Of a DNA stretch of 64,000 bases, positions 53,107-61,572 are shown in pieces. Positions within the stretch are counted from its first letter, which is position 1. Every line of letters starts with the position of its first letter. The stretch is from assembly GCF_026151395.1 (NCBI RefSeq), contig NZ_JAMQPV010000001.1, positions 2,668,501-2,732,500 of the forward strand, written 5' to 3'. Both the position numbers and the translations under genes were made by a program. The DNA comes from Leptospira limi. GTDB taxonomy: Bacteria > Spirochaetota > Leptospiria > Leptospirales > Leptospiraceae. Under the pieces are notes generated by a model. The model saw nothing but the letters and a program-made list of their open reading frames with translations. It was not told the origin of the DNA and did no database searches.

Positions 53107-54198
53107 TCAGGAAATCCAAACGTAATTTTTCTTTGCAGCTAATTCACAGTATCGATTGATCTGCGATAAGGTAAATTCGTAAATATTAGATTTAGATTCC
53201 AACCAATTTCTATACCAATCGACTGTAAAAGCAACTGTATCGTTAAATCCAAGAACGGCTTGCCAGTTCAAATGAAAAAGAACTTTATCACAAGACAACT
53301 TAAGTAGTTTTGCTTCTTTCCCACCAACTTCGAAACCTTCGGGTACAGACCAATGAACACCTGGCCATCGAGTTGCCATCGCATCCAATAATTCAGACAC
53401 AGTTTGATTGACACTGGCTTCCGGTCCAAAATTAAAAGCCTCTCCATCCAAACCTTCCTGGTTTTGGTATAATTTTGCACCTAACAATAAATATCCGCTC
53501 AATGGTTCCAAAACATGTTGCCAAGGGCGAGTAGCCAAGGGACTTCTGATAGATACAGTTTCACCTTTGGACCAAGCTTTAATACAATCAGGTACAATTC
53601 GATCAGCGGCCCAGTCACCACCTCCAATCACATTCCCAGCTCTTGTGATAGCAATTCTAGTTTTAGATTCTTTTAGAAAGGAATGATAAAATGAATGAGC
53701 TACTAAATCAGCACAACTTTTTGATCCGCTGTAAGGGTCGTGTCCACCAAGTGCATCTGTCTCTCTGTAACCCCAACACCATTCATCGTTTCGATAAGCT
53801 TTATCACTAGTAATCAAAACAGCCACATCGATCCAATCTCTTGTGCGAACTAAATCAAGGAGGTTCACCATTCCCATAACGTTAGTTTCAAATGTTTCTA
53901 CTGGATCTAAATAAGATTTTCTAACAAGCGCTTGTGCGGACATATGAAAAATGAACTGAGGTTTAAATTCATCAATTGTTTTAGCAAGAGCATTACGATC
54001 TCGGATATCTCCCCGAAAATCTTTTATTTTCTTAGGTAGTTCTAATAATTCGAAATGATTTGTTTCCGTTGGTACATCCAATGAGAAACCTGCAACATCT
54101 GCACCTAACGAATGTAACCAGACTGACAACCAAGCTCCTTTGAAGCCGGTATGTCCGGTAATTAATACTCTTTTACCATAATAAATATTCTGAAACAT
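53107..54198 (-). CDS. rfbG: CDP-glucose 4,6-dehydratase
   Basis: This extended SDR of about 363 residues matches RfbG/DdhB, which makes CDP-4-keto-6-deoxyglucose. It has YGKRVLITGHTGFKGAWLSVW, HMSAQALVRKSYLDPVET, ITSDKAYRN, YSGSKSCADLVA (YxxxK), TRAGNVIGGGDWA and RPWQHVLEPLSGY. The NVIGGGDWAxDRIVPD stretch is diagnostic. A TTG at 54216 could extend it by six residues into rfbF, but the ATG at 54198, two bases after the rfbF stop, is more likely. Confidence 0.93.
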   Translation of the reverse strand: MFQNIYYGKRVLITGHTGFKGAWLSVWLHSLGADVAGFSLDVPTETNHFELLELPKKIKDFRGDIRDRNALAKTIDEFKPQFIFHMSAQALVRKSYLDPVETFETNVMGMVNLLDLVRTRDWIDVAVLITSDKAYRNDEWCWGYRETDALGGHDPYSGSKSCADLVAHSFYHSFLKESKTRIAITRAGNVIGGGDWAADRIVPDCIKAWSKGETVSIRSPLATRPWQHVLEPLSGYLLLGAKLYQNQEGLDGEAFNFGPEASVNQTVSELLDAMATRWPGVHWSVPEGFEVGGKEAKLLKLSCDKVLFHLNWQAVLGFNDTVAFTVDWYRNWLESKSNIYEFTLSQINRYCELAAKKNYVWIS

Positions 54199-54200
54199 AT

Positions 54201-54971
54201 TTATTTCAATTTCCAAGGAGCTTTATTATGTTGCCACAATTCTTCTAACGTCTGTTTGTCTCTTAGAGTATCCATACATTGCCAATAATCAGGATGATGA
54301 AATGCCATAAGTTGTCCTTCCTTTGCAAGAGCCTCCAACGGAGCTCTTTCTAACATTATGGAATCATCTTTAATATAATTCAATACTTCAGGTTCGAAAA
54401 CAAAAAATCCACCATTGATCCAACCGACTTCTGCTTGTGGTTTCTCTTGGAATTGAGTTACTTGATTCCCAGTAATAGCTAATTCACCAAAACGGACGGG
54501 AGGCCTAACTGCAGTTACAGTTGCCAGTTTTCCATGTGATTTATGAAACTCGACTAGTTTTCCAATATCTACATTGGAAACACCATCGCCATAGGTAAGC
54601 ATAAATGTACCAGAATTTGCTAATTGGTCTTTCAGGCGAAGTAATCGTCCACCCGTCATTGTTAATGCCCCTGTATCTATCATGTCAACTTTCCAGTCTT
54701 CAGCAGTTGGATTGGAATAACGCGCAGTTCCAGACTTCAAACTTACAGTGAGGTCACTCATCCTGGCATGATAATTAATAAAATAATCCTTAATCACTTC
54801 GCCTTTATATCCAAGTGCCAATACAAACTCATTGTATCCGAAGTATTCGTATATTTTCATAATATGCCAGAGAATTGGTTTTCCAGCAATTTCCACCATT
54901 GGTTTTGGTTTTACTGTTGTTTCCTCACTCAAACGAGTTCCTAAACCACCGCATAGTATGACAGTTTTCAT
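54201..54971 (-). CDS. rfbF: Glucose-1-phosphate cytidylyltransferase
   Basis: This 256-residue nucleotidyltransferase is RfbF/DdhA, which forms CDP-glucose from CTP and glucose-1-phosphate. It has ILCGGLGTRLSEET, KPKPMVEIAGKPILWHIMKIY, FMLTYGDGVSNVD, VTAVRPPVRFGEL, EKPQAEVGWINGGFFVFE and DYWQCMDTLRDK. Length and motifs match the family throughout. It opens the CDP-deoxyhexose module, 25 bases after the upstream GT-B-like gene. Confidence 0.95.
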   Translation of the reverse strand: MKTVILCGGLGTRLSEETTVKPKPMVEIAGKPILWHIMKIYEYFGYNEFVLALGYKGEVIKDYFINYHARMSDLTVSLKSGTARYSNPTAEDWKVDMIDTGALTMTGGRLLRLKDQLANSGTFMLTYGDGVSNVDIGKLVEFHKSHGKLATVTAVRPPVRFGELAITGNQVTQFQEKPQAEVGWINGGFFVFEPEVLNYIKDDSIMLERAPLEALAKEGQLMAFHHPDYWQCMDTLRDKQTLEELWQHNKAPWKLK

Positions 54972-54996
54972 TTAATAATAGCCTCAAGTATAATCA

Positions 54997-56865
54997 TCAT
55001 AGTTTAAGTAATTGCCGCCATTTAGGAATATTTTCATCCAAATTAAAAAATATATCTAAATCACTTGTTTTCATTTCTTTCGCCGCTTGAACTGCAAGAT
55101 CCAACTCAGTCGAATTAGATATGAAAAAAACACCTTTTCTTCCTCGCAAAGGACTCATATTCAATGTCTCCCCATCAAGAAATGAAATTACGGGAAGACC
55201 TGCACAATACGCGTCCACGGATGCAGAAGTTATATTACTAGTATAAACTAAATCAAATAATTCCAAAACATCCACTAAAGAATCCGTAATTACATCAAAT
55301 TGAATATTCGGATAATCTTCTTTATTTACGGGACAAATAGGATGAGGTTTCACAGTGATTTCAATGTTGTTATCCACGCCAGAATAGGCTTCTTGTAATA
55401 CAGACATTTGTTTTGCGGTTGCCGAAGGAAGGTAATCCCCGAGTACCAACATCTTTAAAAATGTTTTTCGCTTCACCGAAGTTTTTTTTCTATTGTTGAA
55501 ACGGCTTAAAAACATATATCTAAGCGCTTCTACATCTATAATTTTTTCCTTTGGAAATTTAGAATCCAGTAACGCCGATTTTGCTCCAGGCCCATTAATT
55601 GTGATTTGATTAGGGTACGGAAGCGGACAATGTCCTTCTTTTACATAAGAACGCGGATCGTAAAAATATCTCAAATCCCAGTAGCGAATTGTAGCATGCG
55701 GAACACCAATAACTTCTATATTTTTAGACTGCAGAGCATGAACCAGTGCGATCTCCCATGACTGGTTTTCCTGTAAGTAAAATACTTTCTCAGAAGAAAC
55801 CAAATCAAGAGATATCTTAGAAAAAAGATTTACATATATACAATTTAATAAGGAGGCTCGTCCCCTCAAGGAATCAATCAAATCCTCTTTATAAAGTTCC
55901 CAAATATTTGCTTTTTTATATCGAAAGGCTTTTTTTATTAATCCAATCTTTAAAGAAATAAAATAAATTTTAAAATAATCAATAAGGGATTTAAACAAAA
56001 TAGAAAAAGAAAGGTAACTGTCAATTAGAGTGTGTTGTTGGTTTCTTTCAGACTGCGTGAATGATTTTGTTAATGAGACGGCCTTATTGACAGTTGGCAG
56101 TAAATTATAATCTACATAAAAATGGAGCCAATGTGTGCTTATGTTTGCCTGGTTTAAGGCTGGAATAATTTTCCCCCAATAATCGGAAGAAAACGGAGTC
56201 CCTTTTTCAATACCAAGGCTAAAATTTAAAAAATAATTGATAAAAACGTACTTTGCCGGTTTGTATTTTTGTTTTGAATTAAAAAGAAATCTCCACCTAA
56301 TTAAAGTATAATGTAAAAAAAAGAGAACTACTTTAGAAAAAAGAGGAAAATAAGAATAAATTCTTTCAAAAACTGATTTCGCTAGAGAAGAGTCATTAAA
56401 ATTGAATTTAAAATTTACTTTTTTTTCCGCTGCATATTCTTTTACAGACTTATATAAAAGCTTATTCCCGGTGACAATTTTTAGTGTATTAACTTCTCTG
56501 TTTTCCAAAAAATCAAACAAAGCAAAAAACTTAATACGATTGGGAATCTCTAGAGTTTTTCCATAGTTATTTTCAACAATTAGAGTCATCCACCAAAAGC
56601 TGAGCCCAGGTTTTATTTCCAACCAATCAACAATCATACGGCCTTTGATTTTAAACTCTCCCAAGTCATGGGCCAAACCTAAATAAAATTCTCTGTATTT
56701 ATCTGAATTTTGTTCTACAAGTCTCGGAATAGAAAACAAATTTGAATTTTTGTCTTCTAAAAACTCATTCCATAATAAAGTGATTCCTTCAAATTTTGGA
56801 GGAGGATCTGTCTGATCCCAAATTAGAACGGTAGTTGAATTGGAATCTTTATTATTTATCATCAA
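54997..56865 (-). CDS. Large GT-B-like surface carbohydrate biosynthesis protein
   Basis: This 622-residue protein has no predicted membrane domain apart from a hydrophobic stretch near residues 175-200. The C-terminal 250 residues look like the donor half of a GT-B glycosyltransferase or capsule/CDP-glycerol-type transferase: VIGVPHATIRYWDLR, MLVLGDYLPSATAKQM, ITVKPHPICPVNKEDYP, and DLVYTSNITSASVDAYCAGLPVIS. The N-terminal half is unlike families I know. I recall a leptospiral family of surface carbohydrate biosynthesis proteins of this length (TIGR04326), but could not verify it. It links the cyclase module upstream with rfbF downstream. Confidence 0.65.
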   Translation of the reverse strand: MMINNKDSNSTTVLIWDQTDPPPKFEGITLLWNEFLEDKNSNLFSIPRLVEQNSDKYREFYLGLAHDLGEFKIKGRMIVDWLEIKPGLSFWWMTLIVENNYGKTLEIPNRIKFFALFDFLENREVNTLKIVTGNKLLYKSVKEYAAEKKVNFKFNFNDSSLAKSVFERIYSYFPLFSKVVLFFLHYTLIRWRFLFNSKQKYKPAKYVFINYFLNFSLGIEKGTPFSSDYWGKIIPALNQANISTHWLHFYVDYNLLPTVNKAVSLTKSFTQSERNQQHTLIDSYLSFSILFKSLIDYFKIYFISLKIGLIKKAFRYKKANIWELYKEDLIDSLRGRASLLNCIYVNLFSKISLDLVSSEKVFYLQENQSWEIALVHALQSKNIEVIGVPHATIRYWDLRYFYDPRSYVKEGHCPLPYPNQITINGPGAKSALLDSKFPKEKIIDVEALRYMFLSRFNNRKKTSVKRKTFLKMLVLGDYLPSATAKQMSVLQEAYSGVDNNIEITVKPHPICPVNKEDYPNIQFDVITDSLVDVLELFDLVYTSNITSASVDAYCAGLPVISFLDGETLNMSPLRGRKGVFFISNSTELDLAVQAAKEMKTSDLDIFFNLDENIPKWRQLLKL

Positions 56866-56886
56866 AGAAACAAATATTCTTATCTA

Positions 56887-57879
56887 CTAGATTTGGTTGA
56901 GATATTCGTCTGAAGGAACTTCACTTTGAAGAGGTTCCTCTTTAAAAAAACGAATTATTTCTTCCGCAGCCCCTCTCTCCATTAATAACCTGCAATCGTA
57001 GGAACAAGAACCCATATGTTGTGTCAGAAGAATATTTTCGAGTTCACATAAATTTCCTTTATATGGTTCTTCTTCGAAAACATCCACTGCTGCCCCGGAA
57101 ATTATATTATTTTTTAACGCATCATATAAATCAGATTCATTAATAATTCCACCGCGGGCAGTATTGATCAAAAAGGAATCTTTTTTGAACTGATTCAATT
57201 GATCTTTACCAATTAAATTTCGTGTCAGTTTTGTTAATGGAACATGCAGTGAGACTAGATCAGATTCTTTATAGATTTGATCTTTATCCACAAAAGCAAA
57301 TGAAACTCCTGATTCACGTAGTATAGATTCAACTTCTTTCGTTTTATCTATCAAATCATTGATAAGAATTTTTTTAGGAGAAAATCCAGCAAGAATCTTT
57401 AGAACGTTTGTTCCGACTCTGCCAAGTCCAATAAGACCGATCGTACTCTCTCCCAATCTTTTGCCAGTAAATCTAGACCACTTCCCTTTTCTCAGTTCCC
57501 TATCTGCATTTGGAACAAAACGAGTAATAGATACCATAAGTCCTATTGTTAACTCAACCACAGCTTTTGTAACTGCATCAGGAGTATAGGAAACTCTAAT
57601 ATTTTTTTCCTTACATAAAGAAAGAGGAACGGAATCAAGTCCAATGCCGACTCTGGATATAAACTTTAAATTTGGATTCTTATGGATTAGAGGTGTTAAA
57701 TCTTCAGTTCCCGCAATGATCCCATCCACGTCTTTTGCAATTTCTGCCACTTCTTCAGACTTTAATTTTCTTTTAAAAGTATTGGTTAGAATTTCCCAAC
57801 CGGTTTCATTTAATAACCGCAGCGGTTCTGGATCGTAATTTCCAAACGGATATGTAGAAATAAAAATTTTCTTTTTCAT
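56887..57879 (-). CDS. D-isomer-specific 2-hydroxyacid dehydrogenase (SerA-like)
   Basis: This 330-residue NAD-dependent dehydrogenase has the two-domain fold of phosphoglycerate/glycerate dehydrogenases. There is SRVGIGLDSVPLSLC, the cofactor motif TIGLIGLGRVGTNVL (about residues 145-159), LHVPLTKLTRNLI, INTARGGIINESDL with the catalytic Arg, AVDVFEEEP with the Glu, and LLTQHMGSCSYDC with the His. No C-terminal ACT domain follows, so it is not a full SerA. In this operon it may oxidise or reduce a 2-hydroxy acid intermediate. It begins 18 bases after the cyclase-like gene. Confidence 0.85.
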   Translation of the reverse strand: MKKKIFISTYPFGNYDPEPLRLLNETGWEILTNTFKRKLKSEEVAEIAKDVDGIIAGTEDLTPLIHKNPNLKFISRVGIGLDSVPLSLCKEKNIRVSYTPDAVTKAVVELTIGLMVSITRFVPNADRELRKGKWSRFTGKRLGESTIGLIGLGRVGTNVLKILAGFSPKKILINDLIDKTKEVESILRESGVSFAFVDKDQIYKESDLVSLHVPLTKLTRNLIGKDQLNQFKKDSFLINTARGGIINESDLYDALKNNIISGAAVDVFEEEPYKGNLCELENILLTQHMGSCSYDCRLLMERGAAEEIIRFFKEEPLQSEVPSDEYLNQI

Positions 57880-57897
57880 ATAAAGGCTCTTAAAAAA

Positions 57898-58977
57898 TTA
57901 AACTGGTTTTAAATATTCTTCAGCGAAATAAGTTGAAATCAATGACTTGTTTGTGTCATTCAATTCCATTTCATAAACTTCCAGATGCCCTGCACCTTTG
58001 GTAAGTATACATGTAAGATTAGAATTTACGTTTTTTTTATCTTTTTGAAGAAAAGAAGTATATTCTTCGATAGAAAAACTAGAAAAGGAAAATTTAGGAA
58101 AATTTGCTCTTAATAAAACGCTCATAGAATTATATTCATTTTCAGAAATCAATCCGAATTGGAAAGAGAGAAAATTTGCTAAGTCCATGCCAATGGTTAC
58201 TGCTTGGCCATGATTTACTTGATAATCAGTCAAAGCTTCAATCGCATGTCCGAATGTATGTCCATAGTTGAATTTACGCCTCACTCCTCGGTCAAATTCA
58301 TCAATTTCAATTACTTCCTTTTTTATCGTTAAACTTTCATAAATGTATTTAACAAGTAAGGAACGATCTGAAAGAACATGTAATCGATCATTATGAAAAT
58401 CTTGAATCAAAGGTGATGCGCTGTGAAAAAAGTAATGATACATTTCACCGATTCCCGATTTTACATCCTCTTCAGAAAGCGAGTTTAAAAAAATAGGATC
58501 AATGTAAATATTATCAGGAGGATTAAAAGTTCCGATTAAATTTTTAACATTCCGGAAGTTTATCGATGATTTACCTCCAATACAACTATCTGCCTGCGCT
58601 AGCAAAGTTGTAGGAATAAAAACCCAAGGAACACCCCGAAACAAAATAGAAGAAGTAAAACAAACTATATCTTGTGTAATTCCTCCACCTATCGCAACAA
58701 TTTTGCTACTTCGTTTTACTGAATTTTCTACCAATGTTTGAATCAATTTTTGCGAAGATTCAATATTTTTATTTTGTTCTTCTGCTTCGATTAATAGTAT
58801 TTTTTTTCCCAGTAAAGAGTGATCTAATTTTTCCTTAAGATACAAATCGTAGATTTTGGAATCAACAACTAGGAAAGATCCGTCATTAATAAATTTTTGA
58901 ATTAATGTAAAGATATCATCTACAAATGATACCTCATATTCTTTTTGAGAAGACTTTATATGAATTTCTTTATACAT
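57898..58977 (-). CDS. 3-dehydroquinate-synthase-like sugar-phosphate cyclase, divergent
   Basis: This 359-residue protein has the AroB fold and most of its active site. The NAD loop reads GGGITQD (97-103) instead of GGGVxGD, and PTTLLAQADSCIGGKSSIN (122-140) is near-canonical. The Zn ligands are Glu178, His240 and His256, and RRKFNYGHTFGHAIE keeps Arg233, Asn237 and His244. The Lys of the usual ExIKYG motif is replaced by His181 (GEMYHYF). The Arg/Asn/His set is the one I associate with DHQ synthases rather than valiolone-type cyclases. A carboxylated sugar phosphate is therefore the likeliest substrate, but the location in an O-antigen operon argues against routine aromatic biosynthesis. 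It overlaps the SDR gene by 8 bases. Confidence 0.8.
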   Translation of the reverse strand: MYKEIHIKSSQKEYEVSFVDDIFTLIQKFINDGSFLVVDSKIYDLYLKEKLDHSLLGKKILLIEAEEQNKNIESSQKLIQTLVENSVKRSSKIVAIGGGITQDIVCFTSSILFRGVPWVFIPTTLLAQADSCIGGKSSINFRNVKNLIGTFNPPDNIYIDPIFLNSLSEEDVKSGIGEMYHYFFHSASPLIQDFHNDRLHVLSDRSLLVKYIYESLTIKKEVIEIDEFDRGVRRKFNYGHTFGHAIEALTDYQVNHGQAVTIGMDLANFLSFQFGLISENEYNSMSVLLRANFPKFSFSSFSIEEYTSFLQKDKKNVNSNLTCILTKGAGHLEVYEMELNDTNKSLISTYFAEEYLKPV

Positions 58978-59701
58978 TCACAAATCCTCCGTCTACAATG
59001 ATATTTTGTCCTGTCAGGTAAGTATTGTGGTCACTTGATAAAAATAGGATAACATTCGCAATTTCATTCGGTTGAGCAAGTCTCCCAATTGGAATTTGAG
59101 ATTCTAATTGTTTCATCTCCACTTCGCTCAGATTTTTTTTAGTTAAATCTGTCATTACAAATCCAGGAGAAACTGTATTCACTAGTACATTGTGTTTTGC
59201 CAATTCAATTGACGAAGATACTGTCAAACCTCTAACTGCATATTTTGTGATTGAGTAGATGCTTCTTTTTTCACGACTCACCTTACCAAATATAGAGGAA
59301 ATATTTACAATTCTTCCGTAAGATTGTTTTTTCATTATTCTGGAAACTGCTCGAGTTACAAAAAAGGGAGCGTTTAAATTTACACTCAACATATCGTCCC
59401 AATCTTCATCCAAAGTATTTTCGAGATAGTTAATTCGATTGATACCAGCATTATTGATACATACATCAATTTGATTCAAAGATTCCAAATATTGGACAAA
59501 CTGTTTTAAACTTTCCTTACTTTGGAAGTCAACAGAACAATATATAAAAGCAGATTCCTTAATTTCCGTGGATGGTTCTGAATTTGTTCCAGTAATAATG
59601 ACTTTCGCACCCAAAGCTAAAAAATCATCCGCGATTTTTTTTCCAATCCCTCTCGTTCCGCCTGTGACCAAAACTACTTTGTCTTTGAATTGAATCTGCA
59701 T
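58970..59701 (-). CDS. Short-chain dehydrogenase/reductase (classical, FabG-like)
   Basis: This 243-residue classical SDR has LVTGGTRGIGKKIADDF, CINNAGINRINYLE, VNISSIFGKVS with the catalytic Ser, YSITKYAV as YxxxK, and the C-terminal YLTGQNIIVDGGFVN typical of the family. It presumably acts on a keto group of the intermediate made by the neighbouring cyclase-like enzyme, with which it is translationally coupled by an 8-base overlap. It is unrelated in detail to the SDR at 2877. The substrate is unknown. Confidence 0.88.
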   Translation of the reverse strand: MQIQFKDKVVLVTGGTRGIGKKIADDFLALGAKVIITGTNSEPSTEIKESAFIYCSVDFQSKESLKQFVQYLESLNQIDVCINNAGINRINYLENTLDEDWDDMLSVNLNAPFFVTRAVSRIMKKQSYGRIVNISSIFGKVSREKRSIYSITKYAVRGLTVSSSIELAKHNVLVNTVSPGFVMTDLTKKNLSEVEMKQLESQIPIGRLAQPNEIANVILFLSSDHNTYLTGQNIIVDGGFVNV

Positions 59702-59710
59702 AAATAGTAA

Positions 59711-60754
59711 TTAAATAGAATCAGGATTTGGAATGGAATAAGTTTTACGCCAATTAGGATCCGCATAATATATTCGGTAAACAAGTCTCATTGTTTCAAA
59801 TGCTTCAATGTAAGACCCACTTTTGATTTCTTTATTTTGAAGGATTGCATCAGAAAAATATGAAATTTCTTCATCCCAAGAAAAATCTTTATTATAACGA
59901 GTGGTTTGTTCGATCGGATCGCCATTGTCGTTATCGGGATCCGCAGTGACAATCGTCATTGTTTCAGCACCATAACTTTTTGAACCGGAAAGAATACCGC
60001 CTAAGATGATACTTCCCTTTTCCAAATTAATATCCAAATGGAATCGATGTCTCCACTGGGTTGCAGAGGAATTTAACATACCAACAACACCTTCAGGTGT
60101 TCTCATGATTGCATAAGCATTATCTTCTACATCATATTTCCAAAAATCATTGGAAATAAAACTATGAACTTCCGTGAAATCTCCAGCAAAAAGCCTCATT
60201 AGATCCACCATATGAATGCCTTGGTCTAACAAAACTCCGCCTCCCGCAATTTCCCTTTTTGTTCTCCAATCTGGTTGGTTGAATGTAATTAACTTCGATT
60301 TTCCGTATACACCACGTAGGTTGATAATTTTTCCAAGTTTGCCAGAATGTATAATCTGCAATGCTTCTTTTATCGACTCATGGTATCTATGATTGAATCC
60401 ATACATGAGTTTGAGTTTTGGATTGTTTTCTGCTGTTTGAATGACTCTTTTGATATCATCTAAATTTTTTCCCGGAGGTTTTTCACAGAAAACATGTAGA
60501 CCTTTATTCAAACCGGCAATGGTTGCATCTGGTGCAATATCATTTGTGAGACAAACGATCAGTAAATCCAGGTCTTCATTCAGAAGGCGATTGTAATCAG
60601 AATAGTATCTAACTTTATCAGAAAACTCGCCTTCTTCTTGGAAAACCTTATCACAAACGGCAACAACTTTCATATTAGGATGTCTATCGACACAATCCCT
60701 CCGTCTTTTACCGACGACTCCATAACCCGCGATGCCTACTCTCAATTTATCCAT
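59711..60754 (-). CDS. Gfo/Idh/MocA-family oxidoreductase
   Basis: This 347-residue NAD(P)-dependent dehydrogenase has the N-terminal Rossmann motif VGIAGYGVVGKRRRDC, the sugar-binding FCEKPPGKNLDD with the conserved EKP, YGFNHRYHESIKEAL, and GGGVLLDQGIHMVDLMRL with the catalytic-type His. The family oxidises or reduces hydroxyl groups of sugars, cyclitols and nucleotide sugars. It is one of two such genes here. It differs clearly from the one at 61573, so they are not a recent duplication. Confidence 0.87.
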   Translation of the reverse strand: MDKLRVGIAGYGVVGKRRRDCVDRHPNMKVVAVCDKVFQEEGEFSDKVRYYSDYNRLLNEDLDLLIVCLTNDIAPDATIAGLNKGLHVFCEKPPGKNLDDIKRVIQTAENNPKLKLMYGFNHRYHESIKEALQIIHSGKLGKIINLRGVYGKSKLITFNQPDWRTKREIAGGGVLLDQGIHMVDLMRLFAGDFTEVHSFISNDFWKYDVEDNAYAIMRTPEGVVGMLNSSATQWRHRFHLDINLEKGSIILGGILSGSKSYGAETMTIVTADPDNDNGDPIEQTTRYNKDFSWDEEISYFSDAILQNKEIKSGSYIEAFETMRLVYRIYYADPNWRKTYSIPNPDSI

Positions 60755-60775
60755 AGTTATATTTTTCTAAAGGGA

Positions 60776-61543
60776 TTAATACAATCCGAAGTATTTATCT
60801 TCTTTGATATGATTTTCCACCAAAGTGATATCACTTGGACTATCAACTGAATAGGACTTCACATATGGGTAAGGAGCAATGTATTGCGTAAAGTCCATAT
60901 CCAAAATCCGATTGCTGTCACAAGCTTCTAATTGTTCCAAACGAGTTTCAGGATGGTTCGTAAAATCTTGTAAGTATTTCCAACGGAAAGCAAATATTCC
61001 GTAAATTCTTCTAGCTCCTAATTCAGGTGAAAAACTACCCTTAGAATAAGGCAGTGGCATCCGAGAAGTATACAATACTTGACCCTTTGCATTGTGTATA
61101 ATTTTCACAGTATCCGGGTTTCTCCAAATATCTTCTTCCGTAATATGCATTGCAAGAACGGTTGCAGGAATGGATTTATCTTTTTTAAGAGGAGCAACGA
61201 CGGCATCCATCATATCAGGTGATAACATAGGTTCATCACCTTGAACACAAACTACAATGTCATCATCTTCTAATTTTGTATCGAACTTTGTTCCCGCCTC
61301 AGCCACTCGATCCAAAGCTCTTGTATGGTGTGAACCAGTCATAAACACAGGAAAGTTTTGACTTTTTGCAAAGTTAGCAATTTCTTCATCACATGTGGCG
61401 ATTACCAATTCATCCCAACCTTCATATAGTTTTGCTCTACGAAATACGTGTTCTACCATAGGTTTTCCTAATATAGGATACATTGGCTTTCCGGGAAATC
61501 TAGATGCAGCCATTCTTGCAGGTACGATACCAATTGTTCTCAT
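60776..61543 (-). CDS. KdsB-like 3-deoxy-ulosonate cytidylyltransferase homologue
   Basis: This 255-residue protein is close to CMP-Kdo synthetase (KdsB/KpsU), which activates a 2-keto-3-deoxy acid with CTP. It has IGIVPARMAASRFPGKPMYPI, VEHVFRRA, VVCVQGDEPMLSPDMMD with the metal-binding region, YSKGSFSPELGARRIYGIFAF, LEQLEACDSNRILDMDF and YSVDSPSDITLVENHI. No kdsA or kdsD is nearby and the operon holds a cyclase, so its substrate may be a different ulosonic or cyclic acid. It could also be an ordinary or duplicated KdsB. It starts 29 bases after the upstream dehydrogenase gene. Confidence 0.85.
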   Translation of the reverse strand: MRTIGIVPARMAASRFPGKPMYPILGKPMVEHVFRRAKLYEGWDELVIATCDEEIANFAKSQNFPVFMTGSHHTRALDRVAEAGTKFDTKLEDDDIVVCVQGDEPMLSPDMMDAVVAPLKKDKSIPATVLAMHITEEDIWRNPDTVKIIHNAKGQVLYTSRMPLPYSKGSFSPELGARRIYGIFAFRWKYLQDFTNHPETRLEQLEACDSNRILDMDFTQYIAPYPYVKSYSVDSPSDITLVENHIKEDKYFGLY

Positions 61544-61572
61544 AATAAAATCCTAGTTATTAATTCCGTAAT

